From contig NC_088355.1 of the NCBI RefSeq assembly GCF_036884655.1, positions 20,094,001 through 20,158,000 on the forward strand: DNA of 64,000 bases, read 5' to 3'. Shown piece by piece: positions 11,626 through 24,124 of this stretch. Under the pieces are notes generated by a model. That model did not search any database. It was not told the origin of the DNA and was given only the letters and a program-made list of their open reading frames with translations. The position numbers and the translations under genes are program-made. Source of the DNA: Musa acuminata AAA Group (taxonomy: Eukaryota; Streptophyta; Magnoliopsida; Zingiberales; Musaceae). Positions within the stretch are counted from its first letter, which is position 1. Each line of letters opens with the position of its first letter.

Positions 11626-13161
11626 AGTTTGTCATTCATTTGATTTTGGGTGCCTCAAAAATTGATCTACTAATTTTGTCATTCATTATTGAATTATTTA
11701 TAGTTCCTTTAGGAACCCATATCAACTTATGTGGACTAATTTTCTTAAATAGACATTTGTAAACAACATATCCGGATTTACAACAAAAGTTGTATTTCAA
11801 ATGAGGTGAAACATGTAATGTGGGTCCTTTAATGAAGGTGGTAGGATTTTGGTGATATCCTCTCACAAAACCAATTCCACTTCTATTTGCGACGTAACCC
11901 TTCTTTGCAAGGATCCTGTCCAAGCCTTTGCTACCGACCTTAAACTTGTTTAAGGTCTCCTTAAGTAGCAAATTCTCATTTTTTATTGCTTCTAAGTGTT
12001 CACACTTAGAGCATGGAGGAGTTTGAAGACTATCAAGCTTATTTTGTAGTAAGGCATGCTCTTTCTTTAATAGATTGAACTTCTTACTAATAGTTCTACA
12101 CTCATCAAATAATTCGTGAAAAGCGATAGAAAGTTCATTGAAAGATAAATCTTTATTAATTAAATCACATACCTCTCCTCCTAAAGCCATTAGCGCAAAG
12201 TTTGACCCTCTTTGTTGCTAGCTTCTTCATTCTTAGAATCACTTGAGTCATTCCAAGTCGCTTTTAAAGCTTTGTTCTTCTTCGGTTGTTCTTCTTGGCT
12301 TGGGGGCATTCATTTTTAAAGTGCCCCGGCTTCTTGCATTCATAGCATATTACTTGGTCCTTTTTATGTTCAAGTTTATTTTTGGTATCATTTTTAAATT
12401 TATTTTTTCTTATAAATTTTTTAAATTTTTGAGTTAAAAGTGCAATGTCATCGTCACTGTCCTCGTCACTTGATGTTCCTTTCAAGTGGTCTTCTTGTGT
12501 TCTAAGTGTCATATCCTTCCTATTCTTTGGAAGGGGGTTCTTGAGCTCATCATGATCATGGCACGTTATTTAGTAGGCCATTAGAGACCCAATAAGTTCT
12601 TCGAGAGGAAATATTTTAAGGTCCTTAGCCTCTTGAATGGCCGTAACTTTTGGATCCCAACTCTTTGGAAGGAATCTTAAAATTTTAGTTACTAGTTCAA
12701 AGTTAGAAAACCCTTGCTTTGGGTCCATTTATGATATCCGTGAAATGGGTGTACATGTCTTCGATGGACTCACTTAGTTTCATCCGGAAAAGTTCATAAG
12801 AATGCACAAGAATTTTGATTTTGGACTCTTTCACTTGGCTAGTGCCTTCATGAGTGACCTCAAGAGTTCTCTAAATATCAAAAGCCGAATCACAAATCAA
12901 AACATGATTAAATTCATTTTTGTCAAGTGCACAAAACAAGGCATTCATAGCCTTTGCATTTAAAGCAAAAACCTTCTATTCATCCCATTCGCTCATCGGA
13001 AGAGAAGATTTTTGAAATCCATTTTTGAAAATATTCCAAAGCTCCAAATCCATGGAAATAAGGAAGATCCTCATACGAGTCTTCCAATATGTGTAATCCA
13101 ACCCATTAAAAATAGGCGGACGTGTAATAGAGTGACCCTCTTGTATGCCGGAGTAAGTCAT
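11626..13161 (-). pseudogene. gag: Sirevirus gag, broken
   Basis: Start at 13161 (MTYSGIQEGHSITRPP), as in intact copies; stop at about 12976 after SEWDE and further breaks to 12520. A first zinc knuckle is intact at about 12320-12365 (CYECKKPGHFKNEC). The next frame, 12190-11636, has the coiled-coil-like stretch and a second knuckle whose last positions are changed (CCKSGYVVYKC lacks the His). An early stop replaces the last gag residues. Confidence 0.85.
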
Positions 13162-13199
13162 CTCTCTTGGGTATTAAACCAAATATGAGAGTGAGCCTT

Positions 13200-13211
13200 G
13201 CTCTGATACCA
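13200..13211 (-). other. Primer binding site (initiator Met tRNA)
   Basis: GCTCTGATACCA on the plus strand, the reverse complement of TGGTATCAGAGC, two bases from the LTR edge at 13214. Confidence 0.9.
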
Positions 13212-13213
13212 AT

Positions 13214-14411
13214 TGTTAGGATCGGAGCGACACTAAGAGGGGGGGGGTGAATTAGTGTAGCGAATTAAAACTCGTAAGTTTGAAATTGATTTCATAAATG
13301 TGTAGAGATTTCGATTCGATGAAGGATGACTTAGCTAAAATAGCTCGAGTAAAGGTAGTCAAGAGTAGGGAGATGAAAACCAAACGATTTGCAGCTAAGT
13401 AAAGAAATGGTTCAGAAAATTAAGCACACACACATTCAAGGAACACCACGATGTATAGTAGTTCGGTCAAATGACCTACATCCACTTTCGAAGCCTTCTT
13501 TGATAAGGCTCCCAACTTTCACTAGCAAATCACTTTAAAGGGGAAGGACCAAATACCCCTCTTATAACCTTCTTATAAGTGGTTCACACTCTTACAGATT
13601 TTTTTCAAAGAGAAAGAGGGAGGTGAACACTTAAGCTATTGAAAACAAGACTTTGCTAGAGCTTTTTCTCACTTTCTAACTTCTCAAAAAGGTGTAATCT
13701 CTGTTGAGAATTGAGAGGTATTTATAGGTCCAAGAGGATTCAAATTTGGGCTCCAAATTTGAATTACTTTTGGGTTTTCCGGTGCTAGCAGTGTCACCGC
13801 CAGACCTCTCGGGTTTTAGGCGGTGCCACCGCCTGGACTATTCCAGATCACTAGTTGGGCTCCAAACTTGGCCCAAACCAGTCCAAACTCGGGCCCAATT
13901 GGCCCCTAACCGGGTTATAGGATTAATCCTTAATCCTAACCCAAATTATATGCAAACTATGAAATTAAGACATAGCCCTAAGCAAATTTTTAACCAGCAA
14001 CATCGAGTTTCCTTCCGGCGAGCTTTCCAGTGAATTTCCGGCGGACTTCCGATACACCCTGGGATTTTTTCCGGCGAACTCCCAACAAACTCCCGGTCTT
14101 GTGGCGAGTTCAATGAGTCTTTGGAAAGTATCCGAACCTTCTCGGTGATCTCCGCAAACCTCTGACGATCTTTCTAGCAGACTTATGAAAACTTCGGCAA
14201 GTCCTTAATTCTTTCTCGGTTGGTTCCGGCAGCACTTCCGACGATTCTTCAGACTTTCAACGGACTCTCGAACACCCATCGAACTTGACTCTGGTAAACA
14301 TGCTTTATATTTTCAAGCTATCGTAGTTAATCCTGCACACTTATCTCAATAATATGGATTAGATTAATTAACCCATCAATTGACTTCATCTTCAAAATCC
14401 GAGATTCAACA
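13214..14411 (-). repeat. 5' LTR of the decayed Sirevirus
   Basis: Plus-strand TGTTAGGATCGG to GATTCAACA. The C/G tract is at 13238-13247 and the reversed TATA box (TATTTATA) at 13719-13726, with U3 words around 13790-13835. At 1198 bp it is a short type: it lacks the roughly 330-bp module just inside the U3 end present in the LTRs at 395, 14726, 24155 and 35194, as does the LTR of element 5. Confidence 0.85.
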
Positions 14412-14725
14412 GTCTTTAGACTTGAGACTCCAAGGATGTCATGTATAAGTGCTTCACTCTTTGATACCAGACTTATAGGTTTAGATGTCCCAAATCTAAC
14501 ACAACCGATCATCCAGAGTGGTAGTCAACCTTACGAGGGCTATTGAGTGTCAATAAAGGATCATCTACTCTCGGTGTTATGAGAGGAATGTCTCATATGT
14601 TCTTGCTCAAACAAATCCCTAGCTAGGTTCATTTGGATTGAGAGAGAAAGAGTTCTCCGGGAGAATCCGATTAGTGCGAGACTCAAGTAGAAACTATATG
14701 GGTCTGACAGCACTATGTCTGGTAT
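14412..14725 (+). repeat. Copia LTR fragment, left part of the outermost layer
   Basis: Reverse-complement match to the LTR of the copia element at 41396-48355 (compare 42110-42400 there). Its left side is cut at the LTR edge at 14411 and its right side is interrupted at 14725 by element 1; it continues at 59331. Both sides meet at GGTAT/GGTAA. Confidence 0.8.
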
Positions 14726-16332
14726 TGTTAGGAATGAGTCGGCACTAAGAGGAGGGGGTGAATTAGTGTAGTGGTAAAATCACTGGTTTCAGAAAATTCT
14801 TCATTTCGTAAATCTTTCATACATTGAAACTAATTCGTAAAGATCGCTTGAAAGCATATGGAAGAGTGTAGGTGTAGTAAAAGCATAGTAAGGAGTAGAG
14901 GCAGTTTGCTATAAAAGTAAATTGCTCAAAGTAAATACAAACTGAGTTTATAGTGGTTCGATCTTCATGACCTATATCTACTACCGATTCCTCCTCCGTC
15001 GAGGCCACCAACATCCACTATCGATCTTCCTTCAATAGGTGAAGACCAACCACCTTTTACAACTCAATTCTCCTTTTACTCGGTTTAGGAGATAACTCTT
15101 ACGCGCCCCCCCCCCCCCCAACTTACTCCTCTCTCAAACTATTCTAACAATTAGAACTTTGATAGGAGTTTCACATATAATTGCAATAGAGTTTTCTTTC
15201 TTTTTTGCTCTCAGTTGTGTGTTGTTTAACCAGGGATGAGAGGGGTATTTATAGGCTTCAAGTTGATTCAAACTTGGAGCCTAAAAAAGACTCATCCCAG
15301 GTTTCTTGGGTACTGGCGGTACCACTATCGTTCCTAGGCGGTACAACCGCCATAGGATCTGCCACTAGGCGATACCACCGCCTGACAAGGGCAGTACCAC
15401 CGCTGGCAGCATTACTGCTGGTGGTACCACTGCCCAGCCTAGGTGGAACCACCACCCAGAATACCTAGGGTGTTGTTCCCCAAGCAGTGACACCGCCGGC
15501 TAGGCTTTTAGCACCCTAGTTGGGCCTTGAATCCGACTCAAACGAGCCCAAGTTCGGGCCCAGTTGGCCCCTAACAGAGTTTATGGGATTACCTCCCAAT
15601 CCTAACTCTAATATATGCTAACTATGATTCCTAAGACATATTCTAAGCAAGATAAGTCTGATTTCTTCCGGTGATCTTCCGGCAAACTTCTGACGATCTC
15701 TCGGTAATATTCCGGTGGACTCCCGGTAAGCTCCTAGACTTTACGATGGTCTTCTTGGTGAGTTCTGATGAGCTTCTTTGGTAAGCTCCTGGACTTCTCG
15801 GTTGGTTCCGATAGAGCTTCCGACGAACGTCCGGACTTCCGATGAACTCTCGAACTCCCAACGAAATCGCGTTCTTGACACCAAAACTTTATTTTGCTTT
15901 ATGTCTTGCTATCATAGTTAATCCTGCATACATAAAAACATACTTTGATCTAGAAAATTATTACTAAGCATGAATCATGTCGTCCAGCATGTCATTGGTC
16001 CATCGACGCTTTGTCCGATTCTTCGGCGCATCGTCCTCTCTTGTGGCCTATTGCCCAATCGGCCAGTTGACCTCCGCAACACCGATATCCTTAGCACAAT
16101 ATCCACTCTTTTTGGCCTAATGCCCAAATCCATGGCCCGAAGCCTTCTATCGATACATCGATCAATCCTCCGGCCTGATGTCCAATCTTCTAACATATTT
16201 TCCTTCGGCCCAACATGATTCTTCCCACTTTAATTGTCAATCCCTGATCGAAGCATCCTGCATCACTCAAAATGCAGATCAAATCATAAATACTTATTAA
16301 TTGATTTCATCATCAAAATCCGAGATTCAATA
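14726..16332 (-). repeat. 3' LTR of element 1
   Basis: TGTTAGGAATGAG to CGAGATTCAATA (the terminal CA has become TA). C run at 15105-15119 inside, reversed TATA box at 15246-15253, U3 palindrome words at 15310-15500. It carries the long type of LTR end, with the module seen in element 2. Confidence 0.9.
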
Positions 16333-18999
16333 ATCTCCCCCTTTTTTATGATGATAACCAATTGATGACAGAGTTAACCTTAACTCCCAGAGTTTAAACA
16401 AACTCCGCCTGTCAATATGCCATATTGATAGAACTCTTGGATTCAAAAATCCAAGCAACATGTTATCATAAACTTATGCATAACATCATACTTCTCCCCC
16501 TTTATCATCAACAAAAAGGAGAAGTGCAACTATCAATTGTTTAGAGATATAATGTCAAACATTGCATAAAAAATATAATATCAAGTTTTATCATCATGCA
16601 ATTTGTAAGCTAGAAAAATTAGCAAGTTTTACATTATGCAAGATAGTAAATTTTTCATCATTTTACAACATGCATAATCACCAAATCATCATTAATTTTA
16701 AAGATGTGCAAGATTGCAAATTATGTAAGTTTGCATTTTTACTTCAAGATAGCAAGCTCTTTCTACTCTTTTCAGAAGTGTCATTTTTGCTTCCTTTGCA
16801 AAGTGCAAGTTACCAAAATTTTACATTATTTTACAATATGCAAGCTAGCAATTTGGTAAGTGTTACTTCTCTTTGAAGTACGAAGGCTAACAAGTTTTTG
16901 AAAAATAATGCAAGATAACAATCTAGCAAGATACAATGTTTTACATGAAGCAAGCTAACAAGTTTTGCATTATGCAAGCTAGTGAGTTTTTTGTAAACTT
17001 TTTACACCTTTTGATATATGCAAGGTAGCATATTTTTGCATCTACTTAAAACGTGCAAGCTAGCATTTTTGCATTTCTAGCAATTCTTTCTCCACATATC
17101 AACATGCAAGCTAGCAATATTTCTTGAGTTTTGCAAGTTTATAAATTTTGCTAGATGTGTAAGTTTAGTAGTATGTTTTGCATCTTCTTGACTTGTGCAA
17201 GCTAGCTATCTCCCCCTTTGTCATTGTCAAAAAGAAGAGAAGAATACAATTTTGTATCTCTTTTTCCTTTTACATCAATTTCTAAACCATGACAAAGGTA
17301 AATAGAATAGATGAGAATTCAAGTCATGAATGTCAAAAAAAAATTTCATCATGAATATTTCATCGTTGCATGCATCGTTATCATAAGTTAAAGTATTGCA
17401 TGCATAATATCAAATCATCATTCATAATTACATTAATGTTTCAATAAGTATTTCAATATGTTTGTACATTATTATAGTTTCAATTTACAACATTCACAAT
17501 TTTAAAACATTACATATTATCCTTACTCTATGCATGATACTAAAAATAAATCAATTATTATATCATATATGATACTCATAAGCTAGCAAATTTATATCAT
17601 TTTAGAGCATCAACACAATATCATGAGTATTTCATGCATTCATATCATCACATGAAAAATATCAAGAAGAATTAGGTGATGAGATATACACTAAATGAAT
17701 ACAAGGGAGTTTCGAAAGATGAAAGAAAAATTAATTTATGTTTACCCTATTCCAAACTTCAAAGCACATCATCTCAAGTTGTGAGTAAAAAAAATCATGG
17801 AAACATTGTGATTCGTTTGGACAAATATTCTCATTAATAAACCGTAAGAAATCATTCGAGAATAAGAAGTGAGGGATCTTGATTCAATTAAGGAAAATAT
17901 CAAGATTTGATTCTGAGAATCCAAGATCATGAGTTCAATAATACTTCCTTTTAATATATAGCAAATAGAATCATAGGAGATCAAATAGTAAAAGATCTTC
18001 AAAATAAATTTTCAGTCATGAATTCCTAAAAAGATATTCTATTTAGTAAATTACAAAAGGAAATGTAGGAGAAAAATATTTCAATTCATGCATAAGAAAT
18101 TTTATGATTCAAATTTAAATATCAAGTAATTCCGAGGAATCAAAATCACGATATAGGTAAAATCTCATTCAAATTCAAATAATCAAAATCATCAAAATGT
18201 TTTCAAGAAAATTCAATGAAGACAACGTAAATAGATTCTCATGAGAACTCAATTCATGCATAATATCTCAATTTTTCATGAATGTCACAAGACATGATTT
18301 ATTTCAACAAATCTCTTCTTTTATAAGTGGATAAAAGAAACATAGGAGATCTTGATTCGTGCATAAGAAATCTCAAGTTATAAATTTCAAAAAATCAAGA
18401 TAAAACTCATTTAAATTTAAATCATCAAATAAATATTATTTTCAAGAGATTATATAAGATAGATTCATCACTAAGAATCACTTGTTGAAAAATCTAAAAG
18501 CTTTAGAGATATTTTCAAGAAAAATATGTATTCCCCCTTTTTGTTTTAATCTAAGTGATTTGATTTCATACAAGCATGCCTAAGTTTTTTCGTATGAAAA
18601 CCATACATCATGGTTTAAAACTGAAAAGGCCATGTTCATTATTGTAAAAATTGATAATCCATAAATCTCAAGAATCATCATGCATAAATTTGAAATATAA
18701 ACTTATTGAGTATGATATCAAATCATTACTTCAAATGAAACATGATTTCATTAATCATAGAGCATCATTAAAACATCAAGCATGATTTCATAAGGCATTT
18801 TTAATCAAAATTATTTTATTTATTTATCATAAATCATGATCATTTTCAAAATTTCTTAAAATGATCCCTTTTTCTGTTTTGCATTTGCATTACATCATTA
18901 AACATGCAAATTTCAAGAAAAATAATTAAACTAAATTAAAAATAACTCATGAAAAGTATTATGTAATTTTGAAATAAATTAAAAGATTTTCGTATGAGT
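16333..18999 (-). other. AT-rich 3' tail of element 1
   Basis: No ORF with recognisable homology. Reversed polypurine tracts occur at about 16335-16346 (next to the LTR), 16493-16502 and 17211-17219. Paired inverted repeats at about 16381-16440 match those of element 2. From about 16600 to 17220 the word TTGCTAGCTTGC and variants recur roughly ten times. The remainder to 18999 is simple AT-rich sequence. Confidence 0.7.
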
Positions 19000-19883
19000 T
19001 GTTTACCTCATTGTAGAAAGTTGTTAATGCATAGTTTGCCATCTCGCCTTTGTTTTTCTCCTCGTCTTTGGATGAGCTTGATTCATCCAAAGTCACCTTC
19101 TTTTTTTTTGTTAAGTTCATTTTTAATTTTTTAATTCTTGTTTTAAAAATTTCATGAGAAGTTCAAGTTCACCATCACTTGAGCTTATGCTCGAGTAGTC
19201 TTCGATTGTTCTTAGTCTGAAATCCTTCTTGTTCTTTGGAAGGTGGTTATCAAGTTATTTACATGCATTGCATGTCATTTCATAGGTCATTAGAGACCCG
19301 ATAAGTTCTTCGATCAAAAAAGTATTCAAATTTTTTATTCTTATATAGTTGTTATTTTTTAATCCCAATTCTTAGAAAGCGATCATAAAATCTTGTTAAT
19401 GAGTTCAAAATTAGAAAAGGATTTACCAAGAGCTTTTAAACCATTGATGACATCCATAAAACGGGTATACATGTCTCCAATGGTTTCACTTGGCTTCATT
19501 CGAAATAGTTCAAAATCGTACATTAAAATATTTATTTTAGAATCTTTTACTCTATTAGTGCCTTTGTGTGTGATTTCGAGAGTGTGCTATATATCGAAAG
19601 TCATTTCATAAGTAAAAACCTGATTAAACTCATTTTTGTCTAAGGCACAAAATAGAGCATTCATAGCTCTAGCATTTAAAGAAAATATCTTCTTCTCCAA
19701 ATCATTCCAATGGTTCAATGGAAGAGAAGATCTTCGAAAACCATTTTCAACAATGTTCCATAAGTTTAAATCCAAAGAAGCCAAGAAAACTCTTATTCGA
19801 GTTTTCCAATATGTGTAGTCCATCCCATTGAAAAATGGAGGACGAATGAGAGAGTGACCCTCTTGAAAGCCGAAAAGAGTCAT
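19000..19883 (-). pseudogene. gag: Element 1 gag, broken, no zinc knuckle
   Basis: Starts at 19883 with MTLFGFQEGHSLIRPPFF; YWKTRIRVF, ALDKNEFNQV and MYTRF blocks follow. The long open part ends at a stop at 19587, and later parts are interrupted to about 19000. The C-terminal half is short and rich in Ser and Lys; the CCHC knuckles of full gag proteins (as at 54961-56544) are absent. It ends with a KGEMANYALTTF-like stretch, matching the end of element 2 gag. Capsid-forming function is inferred from the family. Confidence 0.8.
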
Positions 19884-19918
19884 TCCTCTTGGGTGTTCAA
19901 CCAAATGAGAAATACGAG

Positions 19919-19930
19919 GCTCTGATACCA
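19919..19930 (-). other. Primer binding site of element 1
   Basis: GCTCTGATACCA on the plus strand, two bases before the LTR edge at 19933. Confidence 0.9.
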
Positions 19931-19932
19931 AC

Positions 19933-20085
19933 TGTTAGGAATGAGTTGGCTTTAAGAGGGGGGGTGGGGGGAGGGGGACGGCGGTGAATTAATGCAGTGG
20001 TAAAATCATCAGGTTCGAAAAATTCTTCATTTCGTAAATCTTTCGTACGTTGAAACTGATTCATAAAGATAGCTTGAAAGCGTAT
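19933..20085 (-). repeat. 5' LTR of element 1, first piece
   Basis: TGTTAGGAATGAGTTGG onward matches 14726 onward, with a longer G-rich tract. It breaks at 20085 where the solo LTR enters and resumes at 35044. Confidence 0.9.
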
Positions 20086-20495
20086 TGTCACGGACTTAGC
20101 TGGTTTTGCCTAAGTCGTGCGGCACCCTTGCGTGTCCGTCCGCAAAGGTTAGCCTCCCCGAAGCCTCATATCGTCCCTTAGGACCACCAAAAGAGAGAAC
20201 GGGTTAGAGAGAACGCCTCAATCGGGATCCACAAGCAAACATCTCCAAAAAACACTTCATAGACAATGCAAATTATAAACAGACTTTACAAGCTCTGAAC
20301 AGTCGCATAACAAAGGGTAAAATGGTCCATTATAGATCAAAAATCTCTCGCACGTGTCCACATGACACAACCTTTATTTACAAGCCTAAAGAGGCCACCA
20401 ACCCAACTAAAATAGGACTATTATGCCTTCGGCCGCCCCTCTACATGCTGTACAAGGCATGAACATGCCAAAAGACACGGACATACATAAGCATT

Positions 20496-20933
20496 TGTTA
20501 GAACCCTTGCAGATTCTAAACTTGGGGTTGATCTCTTTAGGGGATCGGTCTCCTTGGAACTCTATAGGGGTTCCTCCCTCCAAGTTGCTGCTCAAAGGCT
20601 GCAGAAAAGATTCATCTATTGCTTATGAAAAGAGAAGGAATACATGGCTATTTATAGGGCTTCTAAACCCTAACTCCTAATAGGACTCCTACTTAAGACT
20701 CTTACGTCTAATCAACTCCTAATATAACTCCTACTCAAGACTCCTATTCCCTTACAACTCCTAATTCTTCTCTAAGAAAAAACCTCCTACATGAATGCCC
20801 CTCACAATTAGGACTCTCCTAGCTAGAGTCCTAACAGAATGTCCCTCTCAATTAGGACTCTCCTAGCTAGAGTCCTAACATTTTTACATGAATGTCCCTC
20901 TCAATTAGGACTCTCCAAGCTAGAGTCCTAACA
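20496..20933 (-). repeat. 3' LTR of the chromovirus
   Basis: 438 bp, reversed TATA box TATTTATA at 20649-20656. A short repeat of the type AATTAGGACTCTCC.AGCTAGAGTCCTAACA occurs three times near the right edge (about 20810-20933). Confidence 0.92.
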
Positions 20934-20948
20934 GACCCGCCCTCTTCA
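20934..20948 (-). other. Polypurine tract of the chromovirus
   Basis: On the minus strand GAAGAGGGCGGGTC runs into the LTR edge at 20933. This is the usual site of plus-strand priming. Confidence 0.7.
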
Positions 20949-20950
20949 AA

Positions 20951-21319
20951 TTAGCCTTGTCCTCGAGGCTGATGATTCATGAATTCTGAGAATTTGATCT
21001 TCAAGTCATCATAGTTCTCCCAAGTGGCATCTTCTTTTGGTAGGTTCGCCCACTGTATTAGCACTTCATTAATGGGTCATCGTCGTTGAGTCACGATCCG
21101 TCGATCAATAATGACACTTGGTTGGGTCTGGAGTTCTCTTTGGGTAGTCATATTTGGTGGGTGGCTTTGGGCTGTCTCCAAGCACCTGTTTAAAACTTCC
21201 GGTTGGCTGTTGGTTTGTGGGTGATATGTCGTACTCCTTTTCAATTTAGTACCCTGCATATAGAATAACTTTGTCCAAAATCTGCTATTGAAGATGCAAG
21301 TAGAATTTGTCACAAGCAC
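20951..21319 (-). pseudogene. pol: Chromovirus integrase end and chromodomain-like tail, broken
   Basis: 21319-21077 reads FWTKLFYMQGTKLKRSTTYHP and then QTNSQPEVLNRCLE, the last third of the integrase core with the catalytic Glu neighbourhood. After an in-frame TGA (about 21057) the frame gives EVLIQWANLPKEDATWE followed by a KFSEF stretch, as in the chromodomain-type C-terminus of chromoviruses, ending at TAA 20951-20953. The N-terminal zinc site and the first two catalytic Asp residues of integrase are missing, so this is a deletion derivative. Confidence 0.8.
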
Positions 21320-21424
21320 AATGCATCCCTTATAGTGTAATTCTTTTGAGTCTCAATTGTAATGAGCCATGGGGCTTGGTGCTTCCTCCAATTTTTTTAT
21401 AATCTTACTAGTATCTGAATCTTT

Positions 21425-22396
21425 CTAACATTCCATCTTAATATCCTCAAGGAAGTCGCTGGTCGGAAGTGAAACGGTCGAAACTTTAACTTGCTCGGGT
21501 AGCTGCGAAAGCGCATCTGCAAGAACATTCTCTTTCCCCTTTTTGTAAGTTATTTCAAAATCAAATCCAAGAAGTTTTGTTACCCATTTTTGCTGCTCGG
21601 GGGAAGATATCTTCTGCTCCAAGAGATATTTTAGGCTTTCATGGTCGGTCTTGATTTGAAAGTATCGCCTGATCAAGTACAATCTCCACCTCGTTGCTGC
21701 GCGCACAATGGCGAGCATCTCCTTATCATATGTTGACATATTTTGATCGGAGGGAGATAATGCCTTGCTAGTGTATGCGAGTTGTCGATCATCTTGCATG
21801 AGAATGGCTCCAATTCTGACTCCAGATGTGTCGGCCTCAATAATGAAGGGTCGGTTGAAATCTGGTAGTGTTAGCATCGGCGTCGTCATCATGGCTGCCT
21901 TAAGTTTGTCGAAGGTAGTGGAGGCTCTATCCAACCATTGGAAGACATCTTTTTCTAGTAAGGAAGTAAGTGGTGCACTAATCTTTCCATAGTTTTTGAC
22001 GAACTTGTGGTAGTAGCCTGTTAAACCCAGAAAGCCATGTAGCAATTTTATGTTTCTCGAGGTCGGCCAGTTTTGCATTGCTCCAATTTTGAAGGGGTCC
22101 ACTGACACACCTTCCTCTGATATGATATGCCCAAGATATTCCACCTTTTGTTGAAGAAAGCAAAAATTTATGGTTGTTGTGTGTTCAAAAGGTGGTTTTC
22201 CGTATGTCTTCTTCGCATGCTCGTATTTAATGATACCCGGATCAAAGGTCCAGCTTTGTAAAGATTTGTGCTCCCTTTCATCTAGCAATTCATCTACTAT
22301 TGGAATAAAGTATTTATCCTTGATGATTATGCCATTGAGAGCTCGGTAATCAACACATATTCGCCTTGTTCCGTCCTTCTTGCATACAAGTAGCAC
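21425..22396 (-). pseudogene. pol: Chromovirus reverse transcriptase and RNase H, core deleted
   Basis: The 323-residue frame begins with KKDGTRRICVDYRALN (RT start) and jumps, through a short out-of-frame patch around residues 44-80, to QQKVEYLGHIISEEG, omitting about 60 residues with the catalytic FxDD. The connection and RNase H follow: GLTGYYHKFVKNYGKI, FIIEADTSGVRIGAIL, YDKEMLAIVRA, KTDHESLKYLLEQ and ADALSQLPE. Without the metal-binding Asp pair it cannot polymerise. A stop separates it from the protease frame upstream, and an integrase deletion follows downstream. Confidence 0.88.
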
Positions 22397-24124
22397 CGGC
22401 GAAGAGTAGAGGTTGCAACTTGGCCGAATAACTCATGTTTTGAGCATCTCTTTTATAATCCTTTCTATTTCATCCTTCTGGAGATGTGGATACTGATATG
22501 GTTGAGCATTTGCTGAAGATTTGCCTGGAAGAATCATTATAAAATGATCATGCCGACAGGTAAGAGGTAGGTTGCGCGGTTCGTCAAATATATTTGAAAA
22601 TTCAGTAAGCAAAGGAAGTAGATTTGGATCTTCAAATTCTATTGGCTCTCCCTTAGTTTGCTGCTCAAGTTGTACCAAAAATCCGCTGCATGCTTTATGC
22701 AAAACATTCTCCATTTGTTGTGTGCAAATTGTTGTTATGTCGCCCCCACGTTTCCCGTGCAATGTCACCTGTTTCTCCTTACTGTAAAATTTCATAATTA
22801 GTTTCATAAAATTCCAAGAAATATCACCTAATGTCGTCAACCATTTAATTCTGAGCATGGCCTCATGATTGTTAAGAGGGAGAAGGTAGAAATCTGCAAT
22901 TATCTCTTGGTCCTGCAGCAATAGTTTCTCTTGCAAGCGCCTATGATCACAATTCAAAATCCGTCCGTCGGTGACCTTAACATCAAACCTGCAACGATTC
23001 TCGATAGGTAATGATATCCGAACAGCAAGCTTACTATTTAGGAAGTTAGTAGTACTGCCCGTGTCGATGAGAACATTGATTGGTTGTTGTTTGAGAAGGC
23101 CTCCAATTTTCATCGTTTGCGGGTTTGAGTAGCTAGCTAGTGTATGTACCGTAACTTCGGTCAGTTGTGGCTCTTCTTCTGCATCTTCTTCTTCATGTTC
23201 AAGGCTCTCTTGTGGATGTTCAATGACCTCTTCTTCTATCGGTTCAATCATAAGAAGTCCCCCTTTACTACAGCGATGCTCACGGCTCCACGGCTCGTCA
23301 CAATGCCAACATAACCCCTTCGCATATCGCTCCCGAAGCTCTTCTCTTGTTAACCTCTTTAGTGTAGGGACTTGGTCGACAGTAGGGGGCGCTAAGGGCT
23401 TCAATATTACTGGTTGAGGAGAGACCCTAGTCCTCCGAGCTTCATGGTTCAATTGCTCCTCTTGATATCATGCGAAAGAGATGGCTGCCATAAGCGTATA
23501 CGGTTGTCGCGCTTTAACTTCTCCTCGGATCTCCGGCTTCAAGCCCTCGATGAAGGTTCACAATAGCTGTTTTTGAGACCAATCATGAGTTTGATTAGAT
23601 AACCTTTCAAACCTGGTTTGGTACTCCTGAATGGTGGAGGTTTGTTGGATCTTTGCTAGTTGTTCGTCAATATTCTCGTAATCGGTTGGTTTGAAGCGAA
23701 TCAGCAGTCCTTCTTTGAATTGTCGCCATGAAAGGACTCCATAAGTATGTTCAAACCAGTCAAACCACTATATAGCATCCCCTTCAAGATGTATAGCTGC
23801 AATTTTCACCATAGATACATCCGCGGTTTTGTGGTACCGAAAATATCGCTCCGCGCGCGAGATCAAACCAATCGGGTCTCCTTCTTCCCATCTAGGGAAG
23901 TCCACTCTCATGCATGGATAGTTGAGGTTGGTCATAGAGCTTCCCCTCTCTTGGAAGTCATATCTTTGGGGTTGGTGTGATTGGGCAAAGCTCTCTCCTT
24001 GATGTGATTTCTTCGGGCTTAGTGGTCGGCCCAATCTGAGTTCGGTAAAGAGCATCCGAATCTTATCCTCCATTCGCGCCTCCAAGGCTTCGAATTTAGC
24101 ATTGATTACCTCCTTAGATGCCAT
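22397..24124 (-). pseudogene. gag: Chromovirus gag and protease, broken
   Basis: Start at 24124 (MASKEVINAKFEALEARMEDK). Gag continues with FPRWEEGDPIGLISRAERYF and, after stops near 23768 and 23470, into the frame 23452-22433. There a zinc knuckle-like CWHCDEPWSREHRC lies at about residues 48-61, and the aspartic protease site LIDTGSTTNFL at about residues 131-141. The last residues, DEIERIIKEMLKT, belong to the linker before RT and end in a stop. One polyprotein originally; at least three breaks now. Confidence 0.88.

Larger units (their letters stand above)
5286..14411 (-). mobile_element. Decayed autonomous-type Sirevirus, minus strand, 3' LTR missing
   Basis: Reading leftward from 14411: LTR (14411-13214), primer site, gag, protease, integrase, reverse transcriptase, RNase H, a GC-rich leader, ORFX and a 3' tail. 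The tail stops at about 5286 without polypurine tract or LTR and is joined to an opposite-strand Sirevirus fragment. This is the only copy in the window with nearly the whole pol, and it shows where ORFX normally sits: after RNase H, the place of the env-like ORF in SIRE1-type elements. Many stops, frame breaks and an 890-bp insertion make it inactive. Confidence 0.85.
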
